A DNA stretch of 10,205 nt from Parvularia atlantis (GCA_943704415.1 CALSCO010001529.1:1-10205), one strand, 5' to 3'; shown: positions 1-8,700, counted from the stretch's first letter. Numbers and translations: made by a program. The notes: generated by a model not told the origin, from the sequence alone.

Positions 1-88
<88 letters not shown>
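1..88. repeat. (CA)n microsatellite, 44 uninterrupted units
   Basis: Perfect CA dinucleotide repeat from the first base of the window, followed directly by G, so that it ends in CACAG, a valid 3' splice site. The first recognisable exon of the SBF-type gene follows at once. The likeliest reading is that the repeat is the 3' part of an intron. However, the exon frame stays open backwards through the repeat (alternating Thr-His), so translation of the repeat cannot be excluded. The true length may exceed what is shown, because the window starts inside it. Confidence 0.97.
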
Positions 89-89
<1 letters not shown>

Positions 90-90
<1 letters not shown>

Positions 91-3000
91 CCGCGCCGTC
101 GCCAGCCCGAGCAACCGCGAGCTGCAGCTGATCTTCCTCGACCTCATGCTCGCGCTCATCGGCGACGTGCGCGCCCACACGCAGTTTGTACGGCTCTTCC
201 CGTCACCGATCCTGCGCTTCGAGCAGTGCCGCTACACGGCCCTGCGCGCCCTGGTGCGCCCTGGTGCTACCCGACCCTTCGCGCTGACGCCGCCCGCGCA
301 GCCGTTCCTCGCCAGCGTCGTGGCCACGGGCAGCTTCGACATCTTCTTCCAGCACTTTGCCGCGCACGACAAAGTGGCGCACGCTCGATCGCGCTCGCTC
401 GATCATTCTGACAGCGCTATGACGACAGACGAGCCTGTTCACCGCGCGGCTCGCAGGCGTGCAGCCGACCGTGCACGAGGGCAACTACCAGCCGGTCTAC
501 GTCGGCAGAGGTACGCGTGTGCTCCGCCTGTGCGAGCATTGAGTGCTCACGCGTTCGAGCAGGCGAGAAGGCGCCCGGTCACGCGAGCGAGGCGTGGGTG
601 CGGGCGTTTGCGGCGGCAGAGCAGGGCAGCGTGGCGCTGGACGTCGCGAGCCTTGACACGATCGACGAGGACGGCCCCAGCGCGCCCTCGATCGACATCC
701 CGCCGATGCCGGCCCTGTTCAGGCGCGACGCGCTGGTGCGCACGCGTGTTGTGCGGCCTCTTGAGCGCACGTTGCTTACCTGCACTGCGCAGATCCTCAC
801 ACGCACGCCCGAGCAGCTCGACGAGGACGTGCAGGCCACGGACGAGCTGCTTGTGCCCCATACGGGTCAGGGCGACGAGCTGCCGTCGCTCGTCACAACC
901 TTGCGCATGCAAATGACGACGCTCGTCGGCGATGGCGAGGAGCAGCTGATCAGCGCCAACTACCTCGTGCGTTTGCGTGGCTTGCAGTGGGCTGGCTCAC
1001 GCGGCTGCAACACAGGCGATGGAGTGCAAGGCCAACCGCGCCCTGCGCGCGCGCGTCGCGATCGAGCTCGAGCGGCTGTGCAAGGCGTACCTGCGCAACC
1101 AGCGCGTTGCCGACATCGAGGTGAACGACATGCAGTTTGGCTACTTTACCATCGTGGCGCACTCGCTGCTGGAGCAGAGCTTCGAGGTGAGCGTCCGTGC
1201 TGCTGCTGGGCATTGTGGTGCTGACGCTCCGTCGTGGTTGCAGGACCACGACACGCGCACGCTGCGCCACCTTGTGCCGAGCCTGATGCTCATCGTGAGG
1301 GCGAGAACCACCGAGCGCGTCTGCGTGTGTTGCTCGCCCCGCATCTAGGCGCTGCGTGCTGACGTGCGCGCGGGCACAGAACCGCCTGTACGACATGCGC
1401 GAGGGGGCCGCCGTGTGGGACTCGCTCAAGCTGTGGACCGAGGCGCTGCTGGGTGCGTGGTGCCCTGCGCTGGCGCTGAGGGCTGACAGAGCACGCGTAG
1501 GCTCGATCGACCACCGCCGCCGCGTCGAGCTGCACCCAGAGCTGCTGGCGCAGATGCGAGCCGGCAACGGGGACGAGCCGGATCAGACGGTCGAGGTGTG
1601 TGCAGCTTTGCGGCTGCCGTCTCGTGACATCGTGCTGTGCGCATCAGGGCGCGCTGGAGTACTTTGCGCGTAACGCAAGCAAGCGGGACGAGCTTCTAGC
1701 GGCCGAGGACGCGCTGATGCTTCACCAGATCAAACTGTTTGGTGCGGCAGTTGTTGAACGACGCTGCCGCTGATTACGCACAACCGCAGTGTCGACGATG
1801 ATCATGCTTGGCGTCGAGTACGACAAGGCGCGCAGCTTCGCGGTCGACATGATCGCGATCGACGTGCGGCTGTCAGACGCGGCGGCCAACGCGCTGCAGA
1901 TGTACGTCGCCAAGGTCGTTACGACACACCAGCAGATGATCGCCTCACGCAACGTCGGCCAAATCAAGCGGGTGCGCCTGGGCCGAGACGACAGCTGCCT
2001 TGCACACTCACAGTGCGCTCGCGCAGACGCGCGGCCTGCACGGCGGCACACTGCCGGCCATGCCCGAGCTCAGGGACTCGCTGCTGCCGGGTGAGGCGGC
2101 CGTGCTGCGCTCCAACAGCGTCACACTCGTCACGCCGTTCAATGTGCGCCCGCGCACGCTTTTTTCATTCTCCCTTTGCTCGCTGAGCGACGTGGGCGCG
2201 CAGGACGTGGCCGAGGGCGCGTTCTACCTGACGACGTACCGCATGATCTTCATCGGGCAGCTGCTGCGGGTGCGCCACCCGCCCACGTCTTTCCGCCCGC
2301 TCATGCGGCGTTTGCAGGGCGACCGCAACGCCAAGCGCAACATCGACATCAAGATTCCGCTGGGCAGCATCATCGTCCAGAGCCAGCGCGCCGACCCGTT
2401 GCAGATGGAGAACCACTGGGCGCCGCCTGGGCTGTCGGTGCAGACGATCGACGGGCGCGTGGTCCAGGTGCGGACGCTGTGTATGGCCGTGGGCATGCGC
2501 TCAGCCCGCGTGCAGATCTGCTTCGACGACGACAACAAGGTCAACCTGCGCGAGGTGCAGGCCGCCCTGCGCCAGCTGCGCGGCCAGCCGCGTACAGATC
2601 GCTTCGCGTACCAGTACGCCGACGCGCAGCCCAGGGTGCGGATTGTGCGCGGTGGTGTGCGAGACTGAGTCGAGCCGCACGCAGATCGGCGCAGAGGCCC
2701 CGGTGACGGAGCTGTGGCGGCGGCCGCCGGTGATGCAGTCGAGCGAGGACCTGGTGGACGCGCTGCGTGCCGGGCCGACGATTGCGATCGACCCGCACAC
2801 GATCGACGAGGTCCTGCTGCACCTACTGCCCTCCGACACTGGCATGCTCTCGCAGGCGTTCCGCGCCGCCAACCGTGCGTCTGTCGTGAGCGCAAGTGCC
2901 GTGCTGATGCCATCGAGCTGCTGCACAGAAAAGTACGAGCTCTGCCCGACGTACCCGCGCGCGGTGATTGTTCCGACGGCGATGAACGACCAGGACATGA

Positions 3001-5381
3001 CGCGGCTGTCGCGGGTGCGCGCGCCATCTTCGACGCTGCCTGCGCGTAAGGCTGACAAAGGCGCAGTTCTACGTCGCCAACCGCTTCCCCGTCGTCGTGT
3101 GGGCGAGCCCGCGCACGCGCGCGGTGCTCCTGCGCAGCGCCAAGACGCACTCGCCGCGGTGCGCACGCTGCGTGCGGTGATCCCGCATGTTCACGGCCAG
3201 TGCACGTGCGCACACAGCGACCGCGAGTCGACGCAGAACGCGGCCGACCAGAAGATGCTGCGGGCGCTCGCGCGGCCCAAGCTGGTCGTGCTGACCGAGG
3301 ACGAGCAGGAGAGCCAACTCTTCAAGCTGCGGCAAAACAGCAACAGCATGCTCTGTGCGTGCGTGCGCACCCGGTGATCCGTGCTGACAGCTGCCGCAGC
3401 GTTCTACTACGGCGTGGCGGTGGAGGAGCGCTTTGTGAAGAACGCGACCAAACAGCGCTTCAGCCTCGAGGGCATGCAGACGCGCTTCAAGCGGTTCATC
3501 AACGTGTGTGGCACCGGGTGCGGCGGGTGTGCTGCTCGGTGTGTGGTATGCGCTCACAGTTCGCGCGTGCGCAGCCCGCCGGAGCGCGACGACCAGTTTG
3601 TGACGGCCGTGGGCGACAACTGGCTGTTTGCGATCGAGGACATCCTCGCAAACGCGCTGCGCGTCGTCGAGATGATGGAGGACGAGGGCGTGAGCGTGCT
3701 CGTGTCGTTTGAGCAGGGCTGCGACCGCACGTTGCAGGTGCATGCCGCGCGCATGTCGGAGGGAGCGCTTACGTCCTGGCGCAGATCTCGTCCGTGGCGC
3801 AGATCCTCATGGACCCGTTCTACCGCACGATCTACGGCTTCCAGGCGCTGGTCGCCAAAGAATGGGTCAACGCGGGCCACCCGTTCAGAGACCGCTGTGG
3901 CATCAGCGAGGCACGCGACGGCGAGCGCGCGCCTGTGTTCCTGCAGTTCCTCGACTGCGTGTGGCAGCTGACGCGGTGCGCCCGCCGGCCCGTGCGCCAT
4001 GCCCGCCTTTGCTCTGATCCGTGCGCGCGCGCGTGCGCGTCCCAGCCAATTCCCGAGCGAGTTTGAGTTCAACGAGCACTACCTGCGCTTCATCGCGACC
4101 GAGAGCTACAACCAGCGCTTTGGGACGTTCCTGTACCGGTGCGGGCACGCTTGATGCACGGTCGACGGCGCTGACGCGCCGGGCGGGAAAAAGGTCAGAG
4201 CTGAACGCGATCGAGGAGAAGGGCGTGCAGCTGCACACGGTGTCGCTGTGGGACGAGATCAACCGGCATCACGTGCGGCAGCCGACCTACTACAACTTTC
4301 GCTATACGGTGCGCACGCGCTGTGCAAGAGCGTGCGGCCTGACGAGACGCTGGACGCAGCGCCCGCTGCACCACGTGCTCCGCCCGTGCACGACCGCGGC
4401 GGCGCTGCATCTGTGGGAGCGCATGTTCCTGGGCCACTACATGGCCGCGCTGGTGCAGAAGGGCTACGTGTCGCAGTCGCTGCAGCTGTCGCAGTTCGAG
4501 GCGGACACCATCAACACGACGATTGCGGTGGTGCGTCGGGGGCCGGTCTGCGGTCTGCGACTGATGCGCGCCGCATGCAGCGTGTCAGCGAGCTCGAGGA
4601 GAAACTGAGGGCGCGCGTGGCCGCGCACGACCGCGTCGCCACGCGGCCCACCGTGGCCTTCACGCCCGACTGGCTCGTGCTATGGACATCTGTGGTGCGT
4701 GCAGGCTCGCGCATGGTGCGGTCGCGCCAACCGCAGCGGCACAGGCGGGCCTGCCAAAGGCATTGCTGCAGATGCGCGAGGAGGACGTTTTTGACGAAAA
4801 GACGCCGGGGCCAAGCACGCCGGTTGGGCCGCCGCTCGAGGACGTGACCGCGGACCGGTACGAGGGGTGGCTCAAGAAGCAGGGGATGCACCGCGCGCTG
4901 AAGCAGCAGCGGTACTTTGTGATCGACTACCGCGAGGGCTACTTCAAGTACTTTGAGAAGAGGGTGCGCGTGTACGGGCTGTGCTCCACGGTAACTCACC
5001 GGCTGCGTGCAGGGTGCGCAGCCAAAGGGCACGATGCTGCAAGCGCAGATCACCGACGTGCGTGCGGCATCGACGCGTGCCAACGAGACGGAGTTCATGG
5101 TACCGCTTCGCTCGCGTGCGTGCACCCTGGCCTGTGTTTTGACGCGGCGGGTGATCTGCAGGTGCTGACGACCAACGGCCGCATGTATCACATGTGGGCG
5201 CGCGACCACGACGACATGTTGGTTTGGGTGGCCGCGTTCCGGCGGCTCATCCCGCGCACGCCCGCCCCTCCACGGTGTGCGCCAGCCCATACGTGCGTGG
5301 TTGCGCGCTAATGGCGCTGTGTGCAGCCAACAGCACGACTGGGTGCCGATGAACGTGCTCGGCCGCAAGGAGCCGCAGTGA
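90..5381 (+). CDS. SBF1/2: SBF/MTMR5-MTMR13-type DENN-GRAM-myotubularin-PH pseudophosphatase, 5' partial
   Basis: Spliced product is 1257 residues plus stop TGA at 5379-5381. In family order it shows: the end of a DENN module (90 to about 510, with IFLDLMLALIGD and a later FDIFFQHF); the SBF2-type helical region (563 to about 2010); a GRAM domain (about 2060-2630, LPGEAAVL and FYLTTYRMIFIG); a myotubularin phosphatase-like domain (2929 to about 4530, with KYELCPTYPRAVIVP, NRFPVVVWASPRTRAVLLRS, ILMDPFYRTIYGFQALV and APVFLQFLDCVW); a short coiled coil (4581-4640); and a PH domain (about 4855-5260, RYEGWLKKQG to LTTNGRMYHMWA). In animals these proteins are catalytically dead, pair with active myotubularins and act on Rab GTPases through the DENN module at endosomes. 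The active-site Cys is missing here too. The start and roughly the first 400 residues lie upstream. The family call is firm; choosing between SBF1 and SBF2 is not meaningful. Confidence 0.93.
90..5381 (+). other. Exon map of the SBF-type gene (29 exons, 28 introns)
   Basis: Exons: 90-373, 429-510, 563-735, 793-966, 1016-1186, 1244-1294, 1380-1452, 1501-1595, 1648-1741, 1790-1971, 2027-2143, 2204-2269, 2318-2467, 2516-2635, 2685-2874, 2929-3014, 3067-3158, 3218-3354, 3400-3517, 3575-3737, 3785-3975, 4046-4138, 4194-4308, 4360-4530, 4581-4694, 4745-4963, 5013-5099, 5162-5274, 5327-5381. Phases join without a frame break over 3776 coding bases. Introns are 45-85 bp. The joins in the phosphatase and PH regions are fixed by homology. 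The less certain ones are 736-792 (in-frame and stopless), 1295-1379, 4139-4193 (acceptor AAG rather than CAG), the acceptor at 4744 (4771 is also in frame) and the acceptor at 5012 (a CAG at 5021 is in frame). Confidence 0.8.
3702..3737 (+). other. Degenerate myotubularin active-site loop
   Basis: The loop reads V-S-F-E-Q-G-C-D-R-T-L-Q where active myotubularins have V-H-C-S-D-G-W-D-R-T. The nucleophilic Cys position is Phe (codon 3708-3710), the preceding His is Ser, and Asp is Gln. The catalytic Arg (3726-3728) and the following Thr are kept. A Cys (3720-3722) sits at the Trp position, two residues before the Arg-side Asp, which is too late in the loop to act as the usual nucleophile. The intron at 3738-3784 interrupts the gene directly after this loop. 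Confidence 0.88.
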
Positions 5382-5507
5382 GATGTTGGAAGTGCCTGCT
5401 TGTTTGCTTGTGTTCTGGTCGCTGCTGCGTGAACTGTGGGCCCGCGTGTATCGGGCCGCGACAAACAAGAGAAAGAGAGAACAAGACCCCGGCTGCTGGG
5501 CGCGCGC
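5382..5507. terminator. Convergent 3'-end region with hairpin
   Basis: Only 126 bp separate the stop codons of the plus-strand SBF-type gene and the minus-strand E1 alpha gene, so both 3' ends must form here. A perfect 6-bp stem (GGCCCG 5439-5444 with CGGGCC 5452-5457) with a 7-base loop sits near the middle. A T/G-rich stretch (about 5397-5415) lies on the SBF side. A purine tract (about 5468-5482) reads as a U/C-rich tract in the E1 alpha transcript. No AATAAA is present on either strand that I can see. The role in 3'-end formation is inference. Confidence 0.4.
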
Positions 5508-7250
5508 TCAGTTGAACGTCTTGATCTCGGCGGGGTCGCGGCCGCGAAGGTACGGCACCTCAGAGCCCTGTGCGGCCCGCGCGTGGGTGAGCACGGCGCA
5601 CAGCGCAGACGGCACTGCGACGCACCTTGACGTAGATCTGCGTCCACAGCTCGGACGTCTTGGGCTCGGGGCTGTTCTTGGCCCACTCGGTCGCCTCCTC
5701 AACCTCGGTCTTGGCCTTGGCGTCGATGTCCTGCGCGCCGGCACTGAGTGCCAAGCAAAAGGGGAGGCGGCATGCCAAAGGCGCACCTTGAGCTCGTCCT
5801 CCGAGCCGAAGCCGGCCTTGACAAAACGGTCCCGCAGCGCGGTGATGGCGTCGTTGGTCGAGCGCATGTGTTGGATCTCCTCACGCGTGCTGGCGCGGCG
5901 CGGCGCGAGGCGGTCAGTGCGCACAACAACCTAGGCGCACAGACGCACCGGTAGGTCGTGCCCGGATCGGACATCGAGTGGCCGCCGTAGCGATATGTGA
6001 CGAGCTCCATCACGAGCGGGCCGTTGTTGAGCACGTACTCCTTGGCGAAGCGCGAGGCCTCCTTGACCGCGAGCACGTCCATGCCGTTGACCTGTGCGCG
6101 CGCGGCCATCAGCAGGCGCAGCAGACGCAGGTGCGGAGTACCTTGAGGCCGGGGATGTAGTCGCCACGCGTGTAGTAGGACACGGAGGCGGCTGCGCGCT
6201 TGGCGCTCGTGCCCATGCCATACATGTTGTTCTCGCAGATGAACACGACGGGCAGCTTGTACAGCGCCGCCATGTTGTACGCCTCGAAGACCTGGCCCTG
6301 CACGCGCGCGCGGATCAGCAGCACGCGGGAGGTCGTGCGCGTCATGCGTCGTGCCTGATTGGCCGCGCCGTCGCCGTAGAGCGCGAAGCAGACGTTCTTG
6401 CGGTCGAGGTACTTGTGCGCCCACGCGATGCCGGCGCCGAGCGGCACCTGCGCGCCGACGATGCCGTTGCCGCCGTAGAACTCGTGCGTGAACATGTGCA
6501 TCGAGCCGCCCTTGCCGACGGTGCAGCCGCCCTCGCGACCTACGTGTGCGCCGTGCGATCAGAGATGCACGATCGGCACGCGCGATCGCCGGGACGGGCG
6601 GCGCACCCATCAGCTCGGCCAGGATCGTGCGCACGGGCTCACCGCGCGTGTACACAAAGCCGTGGCAGCGGTACGCGGTGATGATCGAGTCCTCGGCATC
6701 GAGCGCGGCCTGCGCGGCGCGATCGTGAGCCGACAGACAGAGCGCTATCGGTGCTGAAGTGCAGCACCTCGACGCCGACGCAGACGGCCTCCTGGCCGGT
6801 GCAGAGGTGGCAGAAGCCGCGGATGAGCTTGGCTGGACGCCGCGTACGCGCCGCTTAGCGTTGGATGGGCAAGTGCGGGCGCCCCGTGCTGCGACGCACA
6901 CTTGTACAGGTTGTCGGCGGCGGTCTCCATGCGGCGAATGACCACCATCTTGTGGTACATGTCGAGCAGCTGCTCGCGCGTGGCGTAGCCGTGGTTGCGC
7001 GGGCCCTCGCTCAGCTTGTGCAGCACGTGCTCCGTCTGCCGTGCGGTGCCGCGCGGTCAGCACGTGCCGTGCGAACGTCGTCGTTCTTTACCGAGAAGGT
7101 AAACTTGACCGCGCCCGGCGTGCGCTCGTCCACCGCAGCCTTCATGGGCGACGGCGTCGGCGGCGCGACCTGCGCCATGGCCAGCGTCGCGCGCGGCACA
7201 AGCACGGCAGCGCCGCGGCGGCCGACCGCGGTCTGGACGCGGCTGAGCAT
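5508..7250 (-). CDS. PDHA: Pyruvate dehydrogenase E1 component, alpha subunit, mitochondrial
   Basis: Spliced product is 409 residues, close to the roughly 390 usual for mitochondrial E1 alpha. With E1 beta it carries out thiamine-diphosphate-dependent decarboxylation of pyruvate in the matrix complex. The N terminus ([20 protein letters not shown]) is Arg-rich without acidic residues, as expected for a mitochondrial presequence. Signature segments are [12 protein letters not shown] (92-103), [17 protein letters not shown] (107-123), [33 protein letters not shown], the ThDP/Mg motif GDGAANQ (215-221) continuing to ENN (243-245), and the phosphorylation loop [12 protein letters not shown] (307-318). 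The regulatory serines of sites 1 (Ser312) and 3 (Ser252) are conserved; the site 2 position is Thr319. The start at 7250 gives the presequence and no earlier start is needed. It is convergent with the SBF-type gene and tandem with the INO80B-type gene. The gene looks complete and intact. Confidence 0.97.
5508..7250 (-). other. Exon map of the E1 alpha gene (10 exons, 9 introns)
   Basis: Exons in transcription order: 7250-7077, 7035-6900, 6832-6768, 6709-6607, 6539-6355, 6297-6142, 6091-5949, 5889-5787, 5730-5626, 5567-5508 (stop TGA, complement of 5508-5510). They total 1230 coding bases and phases join throughout. Introns run 41-67 bp. The shortest is 7036-7076 (41 bp, donor GTTCGC, with GTGCTGACC branch site). 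The protein family is conserved across every junction, so most boundaries are fixed to the base. The intron 6298-6354 begins GC rather than GT. Confidence 0.9.
6298..6354 (-). other. Probable GC-AG intron inside the ThDP-binding motif
   Basis: On the minus strand the coding sequence for GDGAANQ is followed by 57 bases that start GCACGA and end GTGCAG, after which GQVFEAYNM resumes. All E1 alpha proteins run straight through this motif, so the 57 bases are almost surely an intron. No GT lies at a position that would restore the motif. The segment is a multiple of three and has no stop, so unspliced RNA would insert 19 residues. Confidence 0.8.
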
Positions 7251-7510
7251 CGCGCTGGCCGATCTGAGAAAAAGTGGTCATCCGTCCGCCACACCCATCG
7301 CTTGTCTGCGGGCGAGTTAGCGTCTGTCGGGATGCGGTGCGCAGCCGGTTCGGCGATGCTCGCTGCCGCGTGCGTCGCGGTGCACGTGTCTGTGAGGATG
7401 TCGGTCGTCCTCATCTCCACGCCTGCTGACGCCCACCGTGCGCACCGACGTACACCGTGCGCACGACCACAACGAGCAACCCCTTTCTGTTACTTTGCGT
7501 GCCATGCCAT
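7251..7510. promoter_or_regulatory. Spacer: INO80B-type 3' UTR and E1 alpha promoter/5' UTR
   Basis: These 260 bp lie between two minus-strand genes. I see no convincing coding sequence. A 12-mer CACCGTGCGCAC occurs twice (7434-7445 and 7453-7464). On the minus strand, sequences like 3' splice sites occur upstream of the E1 alpha start: CTAAC followed by CCCGCAG ending at 7306, and a T-rich tract followed by CTCAG ending at 7264. A 5' UTR intron is therefore possible. No TATA box is evident. Confidence 0.45.
7434..7464. repeat. Direct repeat of 12-mer CACCGTGCGCAC, 19-bp period
   Basis: Two perfect copies at 7434-7445 and 7453-7464. Each contains the 8-base palindrome GTGCGCAC (7438-7445 and 7457-7464). 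The pair lies about 50 bp past the INO80B-type stop codon and about 190 bp upstream of the E1 alpha start. It could be a dyad-symmetric protein-binding site. Its function is unknown. Confidence 0.6.
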
Positions 7511-8700
7511 CTACACGGCAGAGTAGCAGGCGAGGCTGCACACGGGCATCTGAGCGGCGCGGTGCACGTAGCGTCGCGGCTCGCGCTTGCACACGCCGCA
7601 GAGGCGCGCGGGCGGGTAGGCCGTGCCAGCGGCGGGCAGCGGCCAAGCGAGGCCTGGCGGGAACGAGACCGTGACGGCCCCCTCGGGCCCGCGCGAGACG
7701 TAGCGCACGAGCCTGCGCCGGCGCGCCTCGTCGTCCTCGCGCCGGCGCTCTTTCTGCTCCTCGTCCTCCTTGACCTTGCGCGAGGTCTGCTTGCTGAGCA
7801 GCTTCTTGATCGTCGCGGCCTGGCGGGCGCGAGTGGGTCAGCGGCCAGCGACCAACGGCGTGTACGCGCGTGCACCTTGATCTCCTCGTTGCGCTGCTCA
7901 ATCTTGGTCTTGCGCCGCCGCGCCGACTCGTGCCGCTTGAGCAGCTGCTCCTCGGTGAGCACGGCCTTGCGCCGCCCGCGCCCGCGTCCCATGCCTAACG
8001 CGACGTGCGCACCCGTCGGCTCGAGCAGCGGCGCGCGCGGCTGCCCGGCCTCGACCTGCTGCTGGCTGTCGAGGTAGGCGCGCTGGCGCGACGTGAGCGC
8101 CTTGGCCGTCTTGAGCCGGCTGCCGGCGCCGCCCGTCGCGACCTCGGCGTCCTTCGAGAGCTGCTCGAGGAACTTGTCGTCGTCCTCCTCGTCCTCCTCG
8201 TCGATGCCGGCATCGTCGTCGCCGCCGCGCTTCGCACCCGGGCCGCGCCGCCCCGTGCCGCGCCCCGCCTTCTGCAGCCGTTGCGGCGCGGGCCGGCGCG
8301 CGCTGTTGTCGCTCGTGCGGCTGCTCGCGTCGTCCTCGTCCTCGTCCTCGTCCTCATCCTCGTCGTCCGACACGAGCCCGGCCGACTTGGCCAGGCGCCG
8401 GCGCAGCACGGCCGCGGGCGTCGCGATCGCCCCGCCCGCGCGTTTGCCCGATGGCCGCCTGATCATCTCCGCCTCCTCCTCCTCCTCCTCCTCCTCCTCC
8501 TCGTCCTCCTCGTCCTCATCGGCCTCAGCGTCGACGTCCAGATCGACCTCGTCCTCGTCATCGTCGTCCTCCTCCTCCTCGCTCGAGTGCTCGTCGCCGC
8601 CGCTGTCCTCGCTCGCGCCGCTGCTGCCGCTCGCCGGCGGTGGCACAGGCGGCGCAGGCGGCGCAGAAGAGGGCAGTTTGATCCTGATGCGGCCCGTCAT
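7511..8700 (-). CDS. INO80B: INO80 complex subunit B / Ies2-type protein (PAPA-1 region plus HIT-like zinc finger)
   Basis: Two exons, 8700-7876 and 7819-7511 (stop TAG), with one 56-bp intron (7820-7875, CGCTGACC branch site), give 377 residues. Order of parts: a basic RIRIKL start (residues 4-9), also seen as KLKIKL in animal INO80B; a Pro/Ala/Ser linker; three acidic tracts (about 41-78, 111-123, 161-175); then the PAPA-1-like region with LTSRQRAYL (202-210) and VLTEEQLLKRHESARRRK (247-264) running into a charged helix across the intron; then LVRYVSRGPEGAVTVSFPPG (312-331); and a short C-terminal zinc finger with C349-x2-C352 and C369-x3-C373. The family acts in the nuclear INO80 nucleosome remodeller, where Ies2/INO80B stimulates the ATPase. 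The intron join is supported by homology. Only about four Cys are visible, fewer than in a full HIT finger, as is usual for this family. It is divergent from the syntaxin gene. Confidence 0.9.
8331..8360 (-). repeat. (CGTCCT)n hexamer repeat encoding Glu-Asp pairs
   Basis: Four perfect CGTCCT units and one CATCCT variant on the plus strand. Read on the minus strand they encode the second acidic tract of the INO80B-type protein. It is a candidate length-variable site. Confidence 0.85.
8472..8502 (-). repeat. (CCT)10 trinucleotide repeat encoding poly-Glu
   Basis: Uninterrupted CCT repeat on the plus strand; on the minus strand it encodes about ten Glu in the first acidic tract of the INO80B-type protein. 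Less regular CTC/GTC triplets continue to about 8585. The same DNA read on the plus strand gives poly-Ser or poly-Leu, which is not a real protein. Confidence 0.9.

Noticed and set aside
1-88. CA repeat as telomere or CRISPR-like array
   Set aside because: It is a pure dinucleotide without spacers or a telomeric unit; an ordinary microsatellite.
2224-3213. 329-codon minus-strand open frame opposite the GRAM region
   Set aside because: Antisense shadow of well-supported exons; no recognisable domain.
736-4359. Excess of stopless 3n introns as a sign of nonsense-coupled splicing control
   Set aside because: Eleven of 28 introns in the SBF-type gene are multiples of three, close to the one third expected by chance; lack of stops is expected at this GC content.
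90-5381. SBF-type locus as a frameshifted pseudogene
   Set aside because: Apparent frame breaks all coincide with GT...branch site...AG introns, and phases join cleanly over 3776 bases.
4511-5686. 391-codon minus-strand open frame opposite the SBF 3' end
   Set aside because: It is antisense to conserved coding exons in GC-rich DNA, where long chance open frames are common; no recognisable domain.
5699-7063. Single 454-codon minus-strand open frame over E1 alpha
   Set aside because: It crosses several E1 alpha exon frames and introns; only spliced exons give the conserved protein.
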